DNA of 64,000 nt from Rubrivivax sp. (GCA_016790225.1 JAEUOZ010000065.1:1-64000), one strand, 5' to 3'; shown: positions 31,290 through 41,114, counted from the stretch's first letter. A program made the numbers and translations. Notes: generated from the letters alone by a model not told the origin.

Positions 31290-31302
31290 GTCGCTCGGTG
31301 AT

Positions 31303-31971
31303 TCATTCTGTCGAGATGCGCAGCGCCGCCGCGGTGGCCCAGGGGGCCCCCAGCGCGGTGGCGATGAGCAAGGCGCCCAACAGGGAGTAGTGTCCCGCAG
31401 CCGAGAGGCCGGATTCGATTGCCCCCACGGCGCCTGAGCCGAAGATCAAGGCTGGCGTGGCCAGCGGCAGCACGATCAGGATCAGGAGCATGCCACCGCT
31501 GCGCAGGCCCAGCGTGAGCGCGGCGCCAAGTCCTCCCAGCAGGCTGAGGATCGGCGTGCCCAGCAGCAGGCTGATCAGCAAGGCCATGAGGCCAGGGCCG
31601 GACATGTCGAACAGCAGCCCGATCACCGGGGCCGCCAGGATCAGCGGCAGGCCGGTGATCACCCAGTGCGCCGTCGCCTTGGCGGCCGCCAGCGCCAGCG
31701 GGTGCGCGGGCGCCAGCAGCATCTGCTCCAGCGAGCCATCGGCGTGATCGCCGGCGTAGAGCGTATTGACCGACAGCATCGTGGCCAGCAGCGCGCAGAC
31801 CCAGACCACGCCCGGCGCGATCTGGCGCAGCGTCTGGGGCTCCGGGCCCACGCCCAGCGGGAACAGGCTCACCGCCACGACAAAGAACACCAGCGGCAGC
31901 AAGGCCTCGATGCGGCGCCGCGCCGCGAGCCGCAGATCGCGCAGGAAGACGCTCAGGAAGAGATCGCGCAT
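31303..31971 (-). CDS. ccmB: Heme exporter subunit CcmB
   Basis: 222 aa from ATG at 31971, with six hydrophobic segments. The N-terminus FLRDLRLAARRRIEALLPLVFFVV and the segment GDHADGSLEQMLLAPAHPLALA are conserved in CcmB. It is the membrane partner of the CcmA ATPase, 8 bp after ccmA. Confidence 0.94.
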   Translation of the reverse strand: MRDLFLSVFLRDLRLAARRRIEALLPLVFFVVAVSLFPLGVGPEPQTLRQIAPGVVWVCALLATMLSVNTLYAGDHADGSLEQMLLAPAHPLALAAAKATAHWVITGLPLILAAPVIGLLFDMSGPGLMALLISLLLGTPILSLLGGLGAALTLGLRSGGMLLILIVLPLATPALIFGSGAVGAIESGLSAAGHYSLLGALLIATALGAPWATAAALRISTE

Positions 31972-31979
31972 GCCCGCCC

Positions 31980-32630
31980 TCAGTGGCCCACCGCAAAAGG
32001 GTCCAGGCTGAACTCCCGCGGCTGCGGCTGGCTCAGGCTCAGCGCCTGGTGGCTGGTCAGCAGCGCCGCGCCGCCGCGGGCGCTGTGTTCGGCGAGCAGG
32101 CCGTTCAAGGTGCCGATGCCGATGTCGTCCAGCGCATCGAAGGGCTCGTCCAGCAGCCACAGCCGCGGCGCCTGGGGCAAGGCCAGGCGCGCCAGCGCGA
32201 CGCGGCGGCGCTGACCCTGGCTGAGCGTGCGCACCGGGGCACGCGCCCGCTCGGCCACGCCCAGGCGCGTGAGGGCCTGCTTCAACTCCGTGCTGGATGG
32301 CGTGCGGCCGGCCAGGCCGGCCAGGAAGCTCAGCGCCTCGGTGGCGCTGAGGTCGTCCTTCAGGGCATTGGCATGCGCGATGTAGCTCATGCCGGCGCGC
32401 CAGGCGCTTCCGCGTGCCGCTTGCCCATCGATCGCGATGTCGCCGGCAGCCGGCGTGGCCAGGCCCGCCAGCAGGCGCAGCAGCGTGGTCTTGCCGCGGC
32501 CGTTGCGGCCCCGCAGCCAGACGATCTCGCCCGGCGCCAGCGTCAGTTCCAGGCCGCGGAAGAGCGTGCGCTCGCCGCGTTGGCCTTCCAGGCCGGCGGC
32601 GCGCAGCAAGGGTAGGGTGCCGTCAGCCAT
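31980..32630 (-). CDS. ccmA: Heme exporter ATPase CcmA
   Basis: 216 aa ABC ATPase and the first gene of the ccm operon. Walker A is GRNGRGKTTLLR (about 39-50), the signature is LSQGQRRRVALARL and Walker B is LWLLDEPFDAL. With CcmB it releases holo-CcmE from CcmC. The ATG at 32630 is followed by a normal CcmA N-terminus. A candidate hairpin-terminator lies 74-95 bp upstream of it. Confidence 0.95.
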   Translation of the reverse strand: MADGTLPLLRAAGLEGQRGERTLFRGLELTLAPGEIVWLRGRNGRGKTTLLRLLAGLATPAAGDIAIDGQAARGSAWRAGMSYIAHANALKDDLSATEALSFLAGLAGRTPSSTELKQALTRLGVAERARAPVRTLSQGQRRRVALARLALPQAPRLWLLDEPFDALDDIGIGTLNGLLAEHSARGGAALLTSHQALSLSQPQPREFSLDPFAVGH

Positions 32631-32994
32631 GGGCCGCGGTTATACGTGATGAAGGCCGTGGCGACCTTGCAACAGATTAAGCGGCACCGGCCCAGAAAGC
32701 AGAAGGGCCACCTTGGGGTGGCCCTGCGGCTCCGAGCAAGCTGCTCTCGCAGCTTGACGGGTTCTTGGCGCCGGGTACGGGTTCCGGGATGCCGCCCAAT
32801 GTTGCGGCCGGTTGTCGCCATCCGTGGAACGCATTGTGATCCCCCTTTGTGACGACTTTCTGGCAGAACTGGGGGATCATTCCCCCGCAATCAGGGCGTT
32901 TCTGTGGGCGCCCGGTCAGGGCAGGGCGACGCGCAGCGGGCAGGTGGTTGCGCCCTGTCCGGGCGCCGGCCCAAGCAGCAATCGGAGGGTGGTC
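32631..32994. promoter_or_regulatory. 364-bp divergent region between ccmA and pfp with three perfect inverted repeats
   Basis: No gene. Three perfect stem structures are visible: a 9-bp stem with a 4-nt loop at 32704-32725; a 7-bp stem with a 6-nt loop at 32737-32756 (CAAGCTG/CAGCTTG); and a 9-bp inverted repeat TGATCCCCC/GGGGGATCA at 32837-32845 and 32871-32879 with a 25-nt loop. On the minus strand the first hairpin is followed by TCTGCTTTCT, so it could terminate transcription running towards ccmA. The third lies about 115 bp upstream of pfp and may belong to its 5' leader. No riboswitch family is recognised. Confidence 0.5.
32704..32725 (-). terminator. Candidate intrinsic terminator/attenuator upstream of ccmA
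   Basis: A perfect 9-bp stem (AGGGCCACC/GGTGGCCCT) with a 4-nt loop is followed on the minus strand by a pyrimidine run, TCTGCTTTCT. The T-tract is interrupted, so termination efficiency is doubtful. It could insulate or attenuate the ccm operon. Confidence 0.4.
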
Positions 32995-34209
32995 ATGACG
33001 GTGAACAAGGTGCTGGTGGCCCAGGGCGGCGGCCCGACGGCGGTGATCAACCAGTCGCTCGCGGGCGTGGTGCTGGAAGCGCGCCGACAACGTGGCATCG
33101 ATCGGGTCTACGGCGCGCGCCACGGCGTGCGCGGGATCGTGAACGAAGACTTCTTCGATCTGACGCAGGAGACCAGCCACAACCTGGAACTGGTGGCCAA
33201 GACACCGTCGTCGGCCCTGGGCTCGACGCGCGACAAGCCCGATCTGGCGTATTGCCAGGAGATCTTCCGCGTGCTGCAGGCGCATCGCATCGGCCACTTC
33301 TTCTACATCGGCGGCAACGATTCCAGCGACACCGTGCGCATCGTCAGCGAGCAGGCGGCGCAGGCGCGTTATCCGCTGCGCTGTGTGCACATCCCGAAGA
33401 CGATCGACAACGATCTGGTCGGCAACGATCACACGCCGGGCTTTCCGAGCGCGGCGCGCTTCGTGGCGCAGGCCTTTGCCGGCGCCAACCTCGACAACGC
33501 CGCCTTGCCCGGCGTCTATCTGGCCGTGGTCATGGGCCGACACGCCGGCTTCCTGACTGCGGCCTCGGCGCTGGGCAAGAAGTTTCCGGATGACGGCCCG
33601 CACCTGATCTACCTGCCCGAGCGCAGCTTCGAGCTGGAGCGCTTCCTGGCCGACGTGAAGGCCACGCACGATCGGCTGGGGCGCTGCGTGATCGCCGTCT
33701 CCGAGGGCATCCACGACGGCAGCGGCCGGCCCATCGCTGCGCAACTGGCCAAGGATCTGGAGCACGATGCACACGGCAACGTGCAGCTGTCCGGCACCGG
33801 GGCGTTGGCTGATCTGCTGTGTGAAGAGATCAAGCAGAAGCTGAAGATCAAGCGGGTGCGCGGCGATACCTTCGGCTACCTGCAGCGCAGCTTCATCGGC
33901 TGCGTCAGCGATGTCGACCAGCGCGAGGCGCGCGAAGTGGGCGAAAAGGCGGTCCAGTACGCCTTCACGGCCGAGCGCGACGGCAGCGTGGCCATCAAGC
34001 GTACCGGCTACTACTCGGCCGATTACGAGCTGCTGCCGCTGGAGGCCGTGGCCGGCAAGACACGCACGATGGAGGACCACTTCATCGCGCCCAGCGGCAC
34101 GGACGTCACCGACGCCTTCCGCCTCTACCTGAGGCCGCTGCTGGGCTCGGACATGCCAGACGCCTTCCGCCTGCGGCCCAACGCCGTGGCCAAGGTGCTC
34201 AGGCCTTGA
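32995..34209 (+). CDS. pfp: 6-phosphofructokinase, pyrophosphate-dependent type
   Basis: 404 aa from ATG at 32995, with Shine-Dalgarno GGAGG 6 nt upstream; the frame is open to 32812 but that part has no PFK character. Two residues that decide the phosphoryl donor point to pyrophosphate: the phosphate loop is GGND (106-109), with Asp109 where ATP enzymes have Gly, and PKTIDND (134-140) has Lys135 where ATP enzymes have Gly. MGRHAGFLTAASALG (180-194) is the F6P-binding loop. It phosphorylates fructose-6-phosphate, probably reversibly. Its last 11 bp overlap the convergent cfa gene. Confidence 0.9.
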   Translation: MTVNKVLVAQGGGPTAVINQSLAGVVLEARRQRGIDRVYGARHGVRGIVNEDFFDLTQETSHNLELVAKTPSSALGSTRDKPDLAYCQEIFRVLQAHRIGHFFYIGGNDSSDTVRIVSEQAAQARYPLRCVHIPKTIDNDLVGNDHTPGFPSAARFVAQAFAGANLDNAALPGVYLAVVMGRHAGFLTAASALGKKFPDDGPHLIYLPERSFELERFLADVKATHDRLGRCVIAVSEGIHDGSGRPIAAQLAKDLEHDAHGNVQLSGTGALADLLCEEIKQKLKIKRVRGDTFGYLQRSFIGCVSDVDQREAREVGEKAVQYAFTAERDGSVAIKRTGYYSADYELLPLEAVAGKTRTMEDHFIAPSGTDVTDAFRLYLRPLLGSDMPDAFRLRPNAVAKVLRP

Positions 34210-35401
34210 GCTGCGGCGCGGTGCTGTAGGGACGCACCGAGCGGTAGACCTCCTGCCGCTCGCGGCGCGTCAGCACCAGCTGCCACAGCTGGCCCTGGCG
34301 GCTGCGGAAAAAGCCGGCACAGCTGAGCAGGTAGTAGCGCCACATGCGGCCGAAGCGCTCGCCGTAGGTCTGGCGCAACTCGGGCCAGGCGATCTGGAAG
34401 CGTTCGTGCCAGGCCATCAGGGTGCGGTCGTAGTCGGCGCCGAAGTTGTGCCAGTCTTCCAGCACGAACCAGGGCTCGAAGCCCTGGGCGATCTCGTGCA
34501 CCGCAGGCAGCTTGCCGCCGGGGAAGATGTACTTTTCGATCCAGGGATCGGTGCGCGCCGTCGCGCGATCCAGGCCGATGGTGTGCAGCAGGAACAGGCC
34601 CTCGGAGGTCAGCAGCCGGTGCGCGGTCTCGAAGTAGGTGTTGTAGTTGCGCGGGCCGACATGCTCGAACATGCCCACCGAGGCGATGCGGTCGAAGCGG
34701 CCCTGCAGCTCGCGGTAATCCTGCAGCAGGATGGCCACCGGCAGCCCGGCGCAGGTCTGCTCGGCCAGCGCCTTCTGTTCGCGCGAGACGGTGATGCCGG
34801 TGACCGATACGCCGTGGTGCATCGCGGCGTGCCGGGCCAGGCCGCCCCATCCGCAGCCGATGTCCAGCAGCGTCATCCCCGGCTTGAGCTGCAGCTTGCG
34901 GCAGATCATCTCCAGCTTGTGCAGCTGGGCGGTTTCCAGTGTCTGCGCCTGCTCCCAGTAGCCGCAGGAATAGATCATCTGCGGATCGAGCATGCGCTCG
35001 AACAGGTCGTTGCCGATGTCGTAGTGCTGCTCGCCGACCACGAAGGCACGCTCGCGCCGCTGCCGGTTGACCAGCAGATAGGGCACCAGCGACGCGGCGA
35101 GCTTCATGCGCGCCAGGCCCACGGCGCGCGATTCGATGTCGGCGCGCAGGATGCGATCAAAGAGCTGATCCAGGCGCTCGCAGTCCCAATCGCCATCCAT
35201 GTAGCTCTCGCCCACGCCCAGCGACCACTCGCTGAGCATGCGCCGGAACAGCCGCGGGTTGTGGACCCGCATGTCCCAGGGGCGCGCGCCATCGGTGCGG
35301 ATGTCGGCCGCATCCAGCAAGGCACGCAGAGGGGCAGGAGGCTCCGTGAGTGCGCCCGACTTTCCGATCACGGGGCGCATTACCAGGCGAGAAGCGTTCA
35401 T
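34199..35401 (-). CDS. cfa: Cyclopropane-fatty-acyl-phospholipid synthase
   Basis: 400 aa. An SAM-dependent enzyme that converts cis double bonds in membrane phospholipids to cyclopropane rings. The N-terminal lipid-binding region contains SLGVGESYMDGDWDC; then come AHYDIGN-type VGEQHYDIGNDLFERML, MIYSCGYWE, the SAM motif LLDIGCGWGGLARHAA, GVSVTGITVSREQ, MFEHVGPRNYNTYF and the catalytic-pocket region IEKYIFPGGKLP. The length is near that of E. coli Cfa (382). It is convergent with pfp, with the two stop regions overlapping. Confidence 0.94.
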   Translation of the reverse strand: MNASRLVMRPVIGKSGALTEPPAPLRALLDAADIRTDGARPWDMRVHNPRLFRRMLSEWSLGVGESYMDGDWDCERLDQLFDRILRADIESRAVGLARMKLAASLVPYLLVNRQRRERAFVVGEQHYDIGNDLFERMLDPQMIYSCGYWEQAQTLETAQLHKLEMICRKLQLKPGMTLLDIGCGWGGLARHAAMHHGVSVTGITVSREQKALAEQTCAGLPVAILLQDYRELQGRFDRIASVGMFEHVGPRNYNTYFETAHRLLTSEGLFLLHTIGLDRATARTDPWIEKYIFPGGKLPAVHEIAQGFEPWFVLEDWHNFGADYDRTLMAWHERFQIAWPELRQTYGERFGRMWRYYLLSCAGFFRSRQGQLWQLVLTRRERQEVYRSVRPYSTAPQLKA

Positions 35402-35499
35402 CGCGGGTCCAGCTAGCGAGGACCTCGCACGGTGGCATAAACGTTACTGTCTGTAAACAGGAATTTGCCGGAGCGGGCTTTGGCTGGCGGTCCGGCGTC

Positions 35500-36372
35500 T
35501 CATGAACAGCACAGTTCGGTCTGTTCTGCGCGGCAGTCACGACGCTGCCATCGTTGGCCCGGCGTCATGCGCCAGGCGCCGCTGGCCTGGCGGATCGTCA
35601 TCGTGGCCGCGTCCTGCCACTCGGCCTGCAGCGGCCCCTGCGCACCCAGCAGCTGCAGCTGCCGGCCCTGCAGGCGACCGCTGAGCGCGATTCGCTGCCC
35701 CGAACGATCGACCGCATGGCCGTCGATCACCTGGTGGCGCTGCTGCAGTTCCAGCCGCTGCCCGCGCGGGCCGCACCAGATGCCCTGCACGGGCGCGGGC
35801 ACCCACCAGAAGTGCACGCGGCTGAGCTTTTCGCGCCCCACGGCCTTGTCGGGCACGGCCAGCGTCAGGCTGCGATCGGGCAGCCAGTCACCCATGTCCC
35901 AGTCGTGCGAGACGATGCGCGTGCCCGGCTGGAGCGCCAGCAGCGCCGGCCGCAGCTGCAGATTGACATCCTGCAGCAGATACATCGTTACCACCGTTGC
36001 CGGCGAGAGATCGGTCCTGAAGAGGTCCTGCTCGGCAAACCGCGCGCGTGAAGCCACGCCGGCGCGGCGCGCCGCTTCGCGGCTGCGCTGCACCAGATCG
36101 GGCACGATCTCCACGCCCAGGCCGCTGGCCCCGAAGTGGCGTGCCGCGGTGATGACGATGCGGCCATCGCCCGAGCCCAGATCGATCACATGATCCCTGG
36201 GCCCGACCGCCGCGATGCGAAGCATGGCCAGCGTCACGTGATCGGGCGTGGTGATGAAGGGCACTTCGTCCTGAGCGGCCGCCGGGCAGGGGGCTGCTGC
36301 CAGCAACGCCGCCGCCAGGCACGCGGCGATCCGGATTCGGGCCGACCCCCATCGAAGCTGCAGACGGATCAT
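35500..36372 (-). CDS. Signal-peptide-bearing class I SAM methyltransferase-like protein
   Basis: 290 aa. The first 34 residues look like a Sec signal peptide (IRIAACLAAALLAAAPCPAAAQ, cleavage near AAAQ-DE). Residues about 40-170 are a class I methyltransferase core: ITTPDHVTLAMLRIA, motif I VIDLGSGDGRIVI, GLGVEIVPDLV, and ATVVTMYLLQDVNLQLRP as the post-motif region. The C-terminal 120 residues (about 190-290) are beta-rich with no family I recognise. An exported SAM-using enzyme is odd, since SAM is not known to be abundant in the periplasm. I believe similar proteins occur in related genomes. The substrate is unknown. Confidence 0.7.
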   Translation of the reverse strand: MIRLQLRWGSARIRIAACLAAALLAAAPCPAAAQDEVPFITTPDHVTLAMLRIAAVGPRDHVIDLGSGDGRIVITAARHFGASGLGVEIVPDLVQRSREAARRAGVASRARFAEQDLFRTDLSPATVVTMYLLQDVNLQLRPALLALQPGTRIVSHDWDMGDWLPDRSLTLAVPDKAVGREKLSRVHFWWVPAPVQGIWCGPRGQRLELQQRHQVIDGHAVDRSGQRIALSGRLQGRQLQLLGAQGPLQAEWQDAATMTIRQASGAWRMTPGQRWQRRDCRAEQTELCCS

Positions 36373-36413
36373 CAGCGCGACTGTAGGCCCGGCTTGACGC
36401 GAGAATGCACGCC

Positions 36414-37319
<906 letters not shown>

Positions 37320-37331
37320 GCGCGCCGGCGC

Positions 37332-37862
37332 TCACTTGCCGCCGATGCCCAGCAGTTCGACCTCGAAGTTCAGCGTCGCATTGGGCGGAATCGGGCCGCC
37401 CGGCGTGCCGCGCTCGCCGTAGGCGATGGCCGGCGGGCAGGTGAGCTGCGCCTTGCCGCCGACCTTCATCTTCTGCAGCCCTTCAGTCCAGCACTTGATC
37501 ACGCGGTTGAGCGGAAACTCCGCCGGGCTGCCGCGCTTGTAGGAGCTGTCGAACTCGGTGCCGTTGGTCAGCGTGCCGCGATAGTGCACCTTGACCACGT
37601 CCGTGGCCGCCGGGCTCGCGCCCGTGCCTTCCTTCAGCGAGCGAAAGATCAGCCCGCTGGAGCTGGTGGTGCTGCCGCCTGCTGCGGGTGCCGGCGCCTG
37701 CGCCAGCGCCACGGTGCCGACCGCGGTCAGAGCGAAGGCCGCCAGGGTGCGCCGCGCCCATGCGCCGGGCTCGGACAGGCGCAGCCGCAAGGGTTTGTGA
37801 TGTCCCTTGGGCAGGCTCGGCCGAAGGGGATGGGTGAGGTGGGAGGCGGGTGTGTCCGACAT
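37332..37862 (-). CDS. FKBP-type peptidyl-prolyl cis-trans isomerase
   Basis: 176 aa. A basic N-terminus of about 35 residues, a hydrophobic segment at about 38-54 ([18 protein letters not shown]) that is either a late signal peptide or an anchor, then one FKBP domain (about 70-175): [74 protein letters not shown]. The active-site aromatic and Asp residues of FKBP12 are kept. It is probably periplasmic. A shorter start within the N-terminal region is possible. It is convergent with the DUF808 gene, with a 12-bp gap. Confidence 0.9.
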   Translation of the reverse strand: MSDTPASHLTHPLRPSLPKGHHKPLRLRLSEPGAWARRTLAAFALTAVGTVALAQAPAPAAGGSTTSSSGLIFRSLKEGTGASPAATDVVKVHYRGTLTNGTEFDSSYKRGSPAEFPLNRVIKCWTEGLQKMKVGGKAQLTCPPAIAYGERGTPGGPIPPNATLNFEVELLGIGGK

Positions 37863-37963
37863 GGTCTGGGCGGCCCGCTGGGCGCAGGCGCGGTGAAAAC
37901 GGGAGCGATGATGCCTGCTTTTGGCCGCGGCATGATCGCCCCGTCGCCTCAGGAGGTTTCAGA

Positions 37964-38623
37964 ATGCAGCCGCTCTCTCGCCGTCGTTGTCTGCGCTGGT
38001 GCGCCGGCGGATCGCTGGCGCTGCTGGCGGCGGCGCTGGCAGGCTGTGGCCGGCAGCCGATCAAGGGCACGCTGGTGGCGGCCGGTGCATCGGTGCTGGC
38101 GCTGGGCGACAGCCTGACCTACGGCACGGGCGCCGCGCCGGAAGACGCCTGGCCCGCGGTGCTGGCCGGGCTCACGGGCTGGCAGCTGATCAACGCCGGC
38201 GTGCCGGGCGATACCTCGGCCCAGGCGCTGGCGCGGCTGCCAGGGCTGCTGCAGGAGCACGCGCCCGCGCTGGTGCTGCTGGGCATCGGCGGCAACGATC
38301 TGCTGCGCCGCCTGCCTGAGGACGATCTGCGCGAGCACATCCGTCGCATGGTGGCGCTGTGCCGGGCACACCCCGCGCAGCTGCTGCTGATCGCCGTGCC
38401 CAGACCCACGCTGGCCGCGCGGCTGACCGAATCGCTGGACGACCATCCCTTGTACGGCGCGCTGGCTGAAGAGCTGCGCGTGCCGCTGCACCGCCAGGGA
38501 TGGTCGCAGGTGCTGCAGGACAGCCGGCTGCGCGCCGATGCCATCCACGCCAATGCCGAGGGTTACCGCCAGTTTGCCCAAGGCCTGCTGGCCACGCTGC
38601 GCGCGACCGGGCTGCTGGCCTGA
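37964..38623 (+). CDS. SGNH/GDSL arylesterase-like lipoprotein (TesA-like)
   Basis: 219 aa from ATG at 37964, which has a perfect AGGAGG 7 nt upstream. It carries a lipoprotein signal (lipobox LAGC, Cys28). The SGNH blocks are present: LALGDSLTYG (nucleophile Ser), INAGVPGDTSAQAL (Gly), LLGIGGNDLLR (Asn) and the C-terminal DAIHANAEGY (Asp/His). It hydrolyses esters or thioesters at the outer or inner membrane surface; the substrate is unknown. It is divergent from the FKBP gene across 101 bp. Confidence 0.9.
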   Translation: MQPLSRRRCLRWCAGGSLALLAAALAGCGRQPIKGTLVAAGASVLALGDSLTYGTGAAPEDAWPAVLAGLTGWQLINAGVPGDTSAQALARLPGLLQEHAPALVLLGIGGNDLLRRLPEDDLREHIRRMVALCRAHPAQLLLIAVPRPTLAARLTESLDDHPLYGALAEELRVPLHRQGWSQVLQDSRLRADAIHANAEGYRQFAQGLLATLRATGLLA

Positions 38624-38645
38624 GCCGTCAGCCGCCAGTCAAGGG

Positions 38646-39155
38646 CTAACGTACAACATCCGCGGCCAGCACGCGGGTGCGCAGCCAGTCGTCCAGCATG
38701 CGCGTGTCGTAGGCCAGCGCCTCGGGGTAGCGCAGCCGCGCACTGGTGCCCAGGTAGGCCATGTCGGCGATGCGCTCGTCGCCGGACTTCAGCACCTGAT
38801 CGCCGGCCTTCAGCGCCCAGCGCAGGTTCATGCGCGGCCAATCGATGCGGCCGCGCAGGATGCGTACCTCGTGCAGTGCGCGCCAGGGCCGCACCTCGCC
38901 GGCCAGATCCACATCCAGCACCTCGATCTCCAGGCGCTGGCCATCGGGCAGGCGTTCTTCCCAGCGCTTCATGTGGCCGGCCAGGGTCTTGAGGTTGGTC
39001 TCGCGCTCCACCGTGGCAAAGCCGATGTCGGTATAGCGATCGGGCTGCTTGAACTCGACCTGCACGGTGCCGCCCGCCCAGGACGGCAGGGCAAGGACCA
39101 GACCCAGACCCAGGCCGGCAGCCTGGACGACGCAGCGGGACAAGGCAGGGCGCAT
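38646..39155 (-). CDS. DUF3016 domain-containing exported protein
   Basis: 169 aa with a signal peptide of about 27 residues ending SWAGG. The mature part follows the DUF3016 pattern: VEFKQPDRYTDIGFATVERETNLKTLAGHMKRW near the start, LEIEVLDVDLAGEV in the middle, and KSGDERIADMAYLG towards the end. The function is unknown. It is convergent with the SGNH lipoprotein gene, 22 bp between the stops. Confidence 0.85.
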   Translation of the reverse strand: MRPALSRCVVQAAGLGLGLVLALPSWAGGTVQVEFKQPDRYTDIGFATVERETNLKTLAGHMKRWEERLPDGQRLEIEVLDVDLAGEVRPWRALHEVRILRGRIDWPRMNLRWALKAGDQVLKSGDERIADMAYLGTSARLRYPEALAYDTRMLDDWLRTRVLAADVVR

Positions 39156-39326
39156 GACGGGCTCCTTCGGGTTTGCAGGCCGCAGGCTCGGCGCGGCAGC
39201 CGGCGCCGGGCGGACCCGGCACAGGGCGAGTGTGAGCCACGCGCGCGCTGACCGTTCCCGGCTGCAGCCCGACTTTACGGATCTTCACCGCCCAGCGCGA
39301 GGGGGCGGCGCGTCGGGCGCGCCCGC

Positions 39327-41114
39327 TCAGCGCGGGAAGGAATCCTTGAGCGTCGTGATGCGGTTGAAGACCGGCCGGCCATCGGCGTGGTCGACACGGT
39401 CGGCCACGAAATAGCCGTGGCGCTCGAACTGCAGGCGCGCCTCGGCCGGCACGGCGCGCAGAGAAGGCTCGCCATAGCCTGAAGCCACGGTCTTGCTGTG
39501 CGGATTGACCACGCTGCGGAAATCCCGTTCGTCCGAGCCAGGCTGATCGACCGTGAACATGCGCTCGAAAAGGCGCAGTTCCAGCGGCACGGCCTCGTGG
39601 GCCGAGACCCAGGTGATCGTGCCCTTGACCTTCACCGCGTCCGCGCCCGGCGTGCCGCTCTTGGTATCCGGCACCACCGTGGCCTGCACGGCGCTGATGC
39701 GGCCGTCGGCATCCCGCGTGCAGCCGCTGCACTCGATGACCATGCCGTACTTCAGGCGCACCCTGTTGCCCGGGAAGAGCCGGAAGAAGCCCTTGGGCGG
39801 CACTTCGGCGAAGTCGTCTGCCTCGATCCACACCTGCGGCCCCAGCGAGAACTGCCGCTGGCCCAGATCGGGCCGCTGCGGATGGGCCGGTGCGGAGCAG
39901 GGCTCCAGGTGCCCGGCGCCAAAGAGGCTGTCCCAGTTGGTGAGTTCGAGCTTCAGCGGCGCCAGCACGGCCATGGCGCGCGCAGCCTGGCCTTCCAGAT
40001 CGTCGCGCAGCGCGATGTCCAGCACCGAGTAGTCGAGCCAGATGTCGGTCTTGCTGGCGCCGGTGGCCTCGGCCATCGCGCGGATGCTTTGCGGCGTATA
40101 GCCGCGGCGGCGCATGCCGAAGATCGTGGGCATGCGCGGATCGTCCCAGCCGCTGACGATGCCTTCATCGACCATCGCCTTGAGCTTGCGCTTGCTGGTC
40201 ATCACCCCGGTCAGGTTCAGCCGCCCGAACTCATGCTGGCGCGGCAGCGGGTGCGCCAGCAGGCCCAGCCGCGCCAGGTTGTCCAGCAGCCAGTCGTAGA
40301 ACGGACGCTGATCCTCGAATTCCAGCGTGCAGAAGCTGTGCGTGATGCGTTCCAGCGCGTCCTCGATCGGGTGCGCATAGGTGTACATCGGGTAGATGCA
40401 CCAGCGGTCACCGGTGTTGTGGTGCGTGGCGTGCTTGATGCGGTAGAGGGCCGGATCGCGCAGGTTGATGTTGGGCGAGGCCATGTCGATGCGCGCGCGC
40501 AGCACGGCTGCGCTGTCGGCCATGCGGCCACTCTGCATCTCGCGGAAGCGCTCCAGGTTCTGCGCCGGCGTGCGGCTGCGGAAGGGGCTGTCCGTGCCGG
40601 GAGTGTTGAAGTCGCCGCGGGCCGCGCGCATCTGTTCGGGCGTCTGCTCGTCCACGTAGGCCAGGCCGTCGGCGATCAGCGCCTCGGCCGCGCGCACCAT
40701 GAAATCGAAATAGTCGCTCGCGTAGTAGAGGTGCGAGGTGCCGCCCGAGACCCAGTCGAAGCCCAGCCAGTGAACGGCCTCGATGATGGCGTCGACGTAC
40801 TCCTGCTCTTCCTTTTCGGGGTTGGTGTCGTCGAAGCGCAGGTGGCAGATGCCGCCGTGATCGCGCGCCAGGCCGAAGTTCAGGCAGATGCTCTTGGCGT
40901 GGCCCACGTGCAGGTAGCCGTTGGGTTCCGGCGGAAAGCGGGTGCGGATGCGGGCCGGGTCCGGCGTGCCGGCCGCGTGGTGTGCCGCGTCGCCTGGGCT
41001 GCCGCCGAAGGGCCGGTTGGCGTAGGTGCCGGCTTGGAGATCACGCTCGATGATGCCGCGCAGGAAGTTGGCGGGCCTGGGCGTTTCGGGGGTCTTGGAG
41101 GCGGCAGCAGACAT
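39327..41114 (-). CDS. glnS: Glutaminyl-tRNA synthetase
   Basis: 595 aa from ATG at 41114. The class I signature is PPEPNGYLHVGHAKSICLNFG, with the HIGH-type HVGH. The KMSKS loop is VMTSKRKL. GlnRS markers include FRFDDTNPEKEEQEYVD, VSGGTSHLYYASDYFD, TPEQMRAARGDFNTPG and the two anticodon-binding beta-barrels (DDFAEVPPKGFFRLFPGNRVRLKYG, TITWVSAHEA, VNPHSKTVASGYGE). Presence of GlnRS means Gln-tRNA is charged directly. In-frame sequence continues to 41186 but would run into the DUF2306 gene and is not conserved. Confidence 0.96.
   Translation of the reverse strand: MSAAASKTPETPRPANFLRGIIERDLQAGTYANRPFGGSPGDAAHHAAGTPDPARIRTRFPPEPNGYLHVGHAKSICLNFGLARDHGGICHLRFDDTNPEKEEQEYVDAIIEAVHWLGFDWVSGGTSHLYYASDYFDFMVRAAEALIADGLAYVDEQTPEQMRAARGDFNTPGTDSPFRSRTPAQNLERFREMQSGRMADSAAVLRARIDMASPNINLRDPALYRIKHATHHNTGDRWCIYPMYTYAHPIEDALERITHSFCTLEFEDQRPFYDWLLDNLARLGLLAHPLPRQHEFGRLNLTGVMTSKRKLKAMVDEGIVSGWDDPRMPTIFGMRRRGYTPQSIRAMAEATGASKTDIWLDYSVLDIALRDDLEGQAARAMAVLAPLKLELTNWDSLFGAGHLEPCSAPAHPQRPDLGQRQFSLGPQVWIEADDFAEVPPKGFFRLFPGNRVRLKYGMVIECSGCTRDADGRISAVQATVVPDTKSGTPGADAVKVKGTITWVSAHEAVPLELRLFERMFTVDQPGSDERDFRSVVNPHSKTVASGYGEPSLRAVPAEARLQFERHGYFVADRVDHADGRPVFNRITTLKDSFPR

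Noticed and set aside
32812..32994. Start of pfp at 32812
   Set aside because: The frame is open, but the 61 extra residues have no PFK character; ATG at 32995 has GGAGG at the right distance and matches the family N-terminus.
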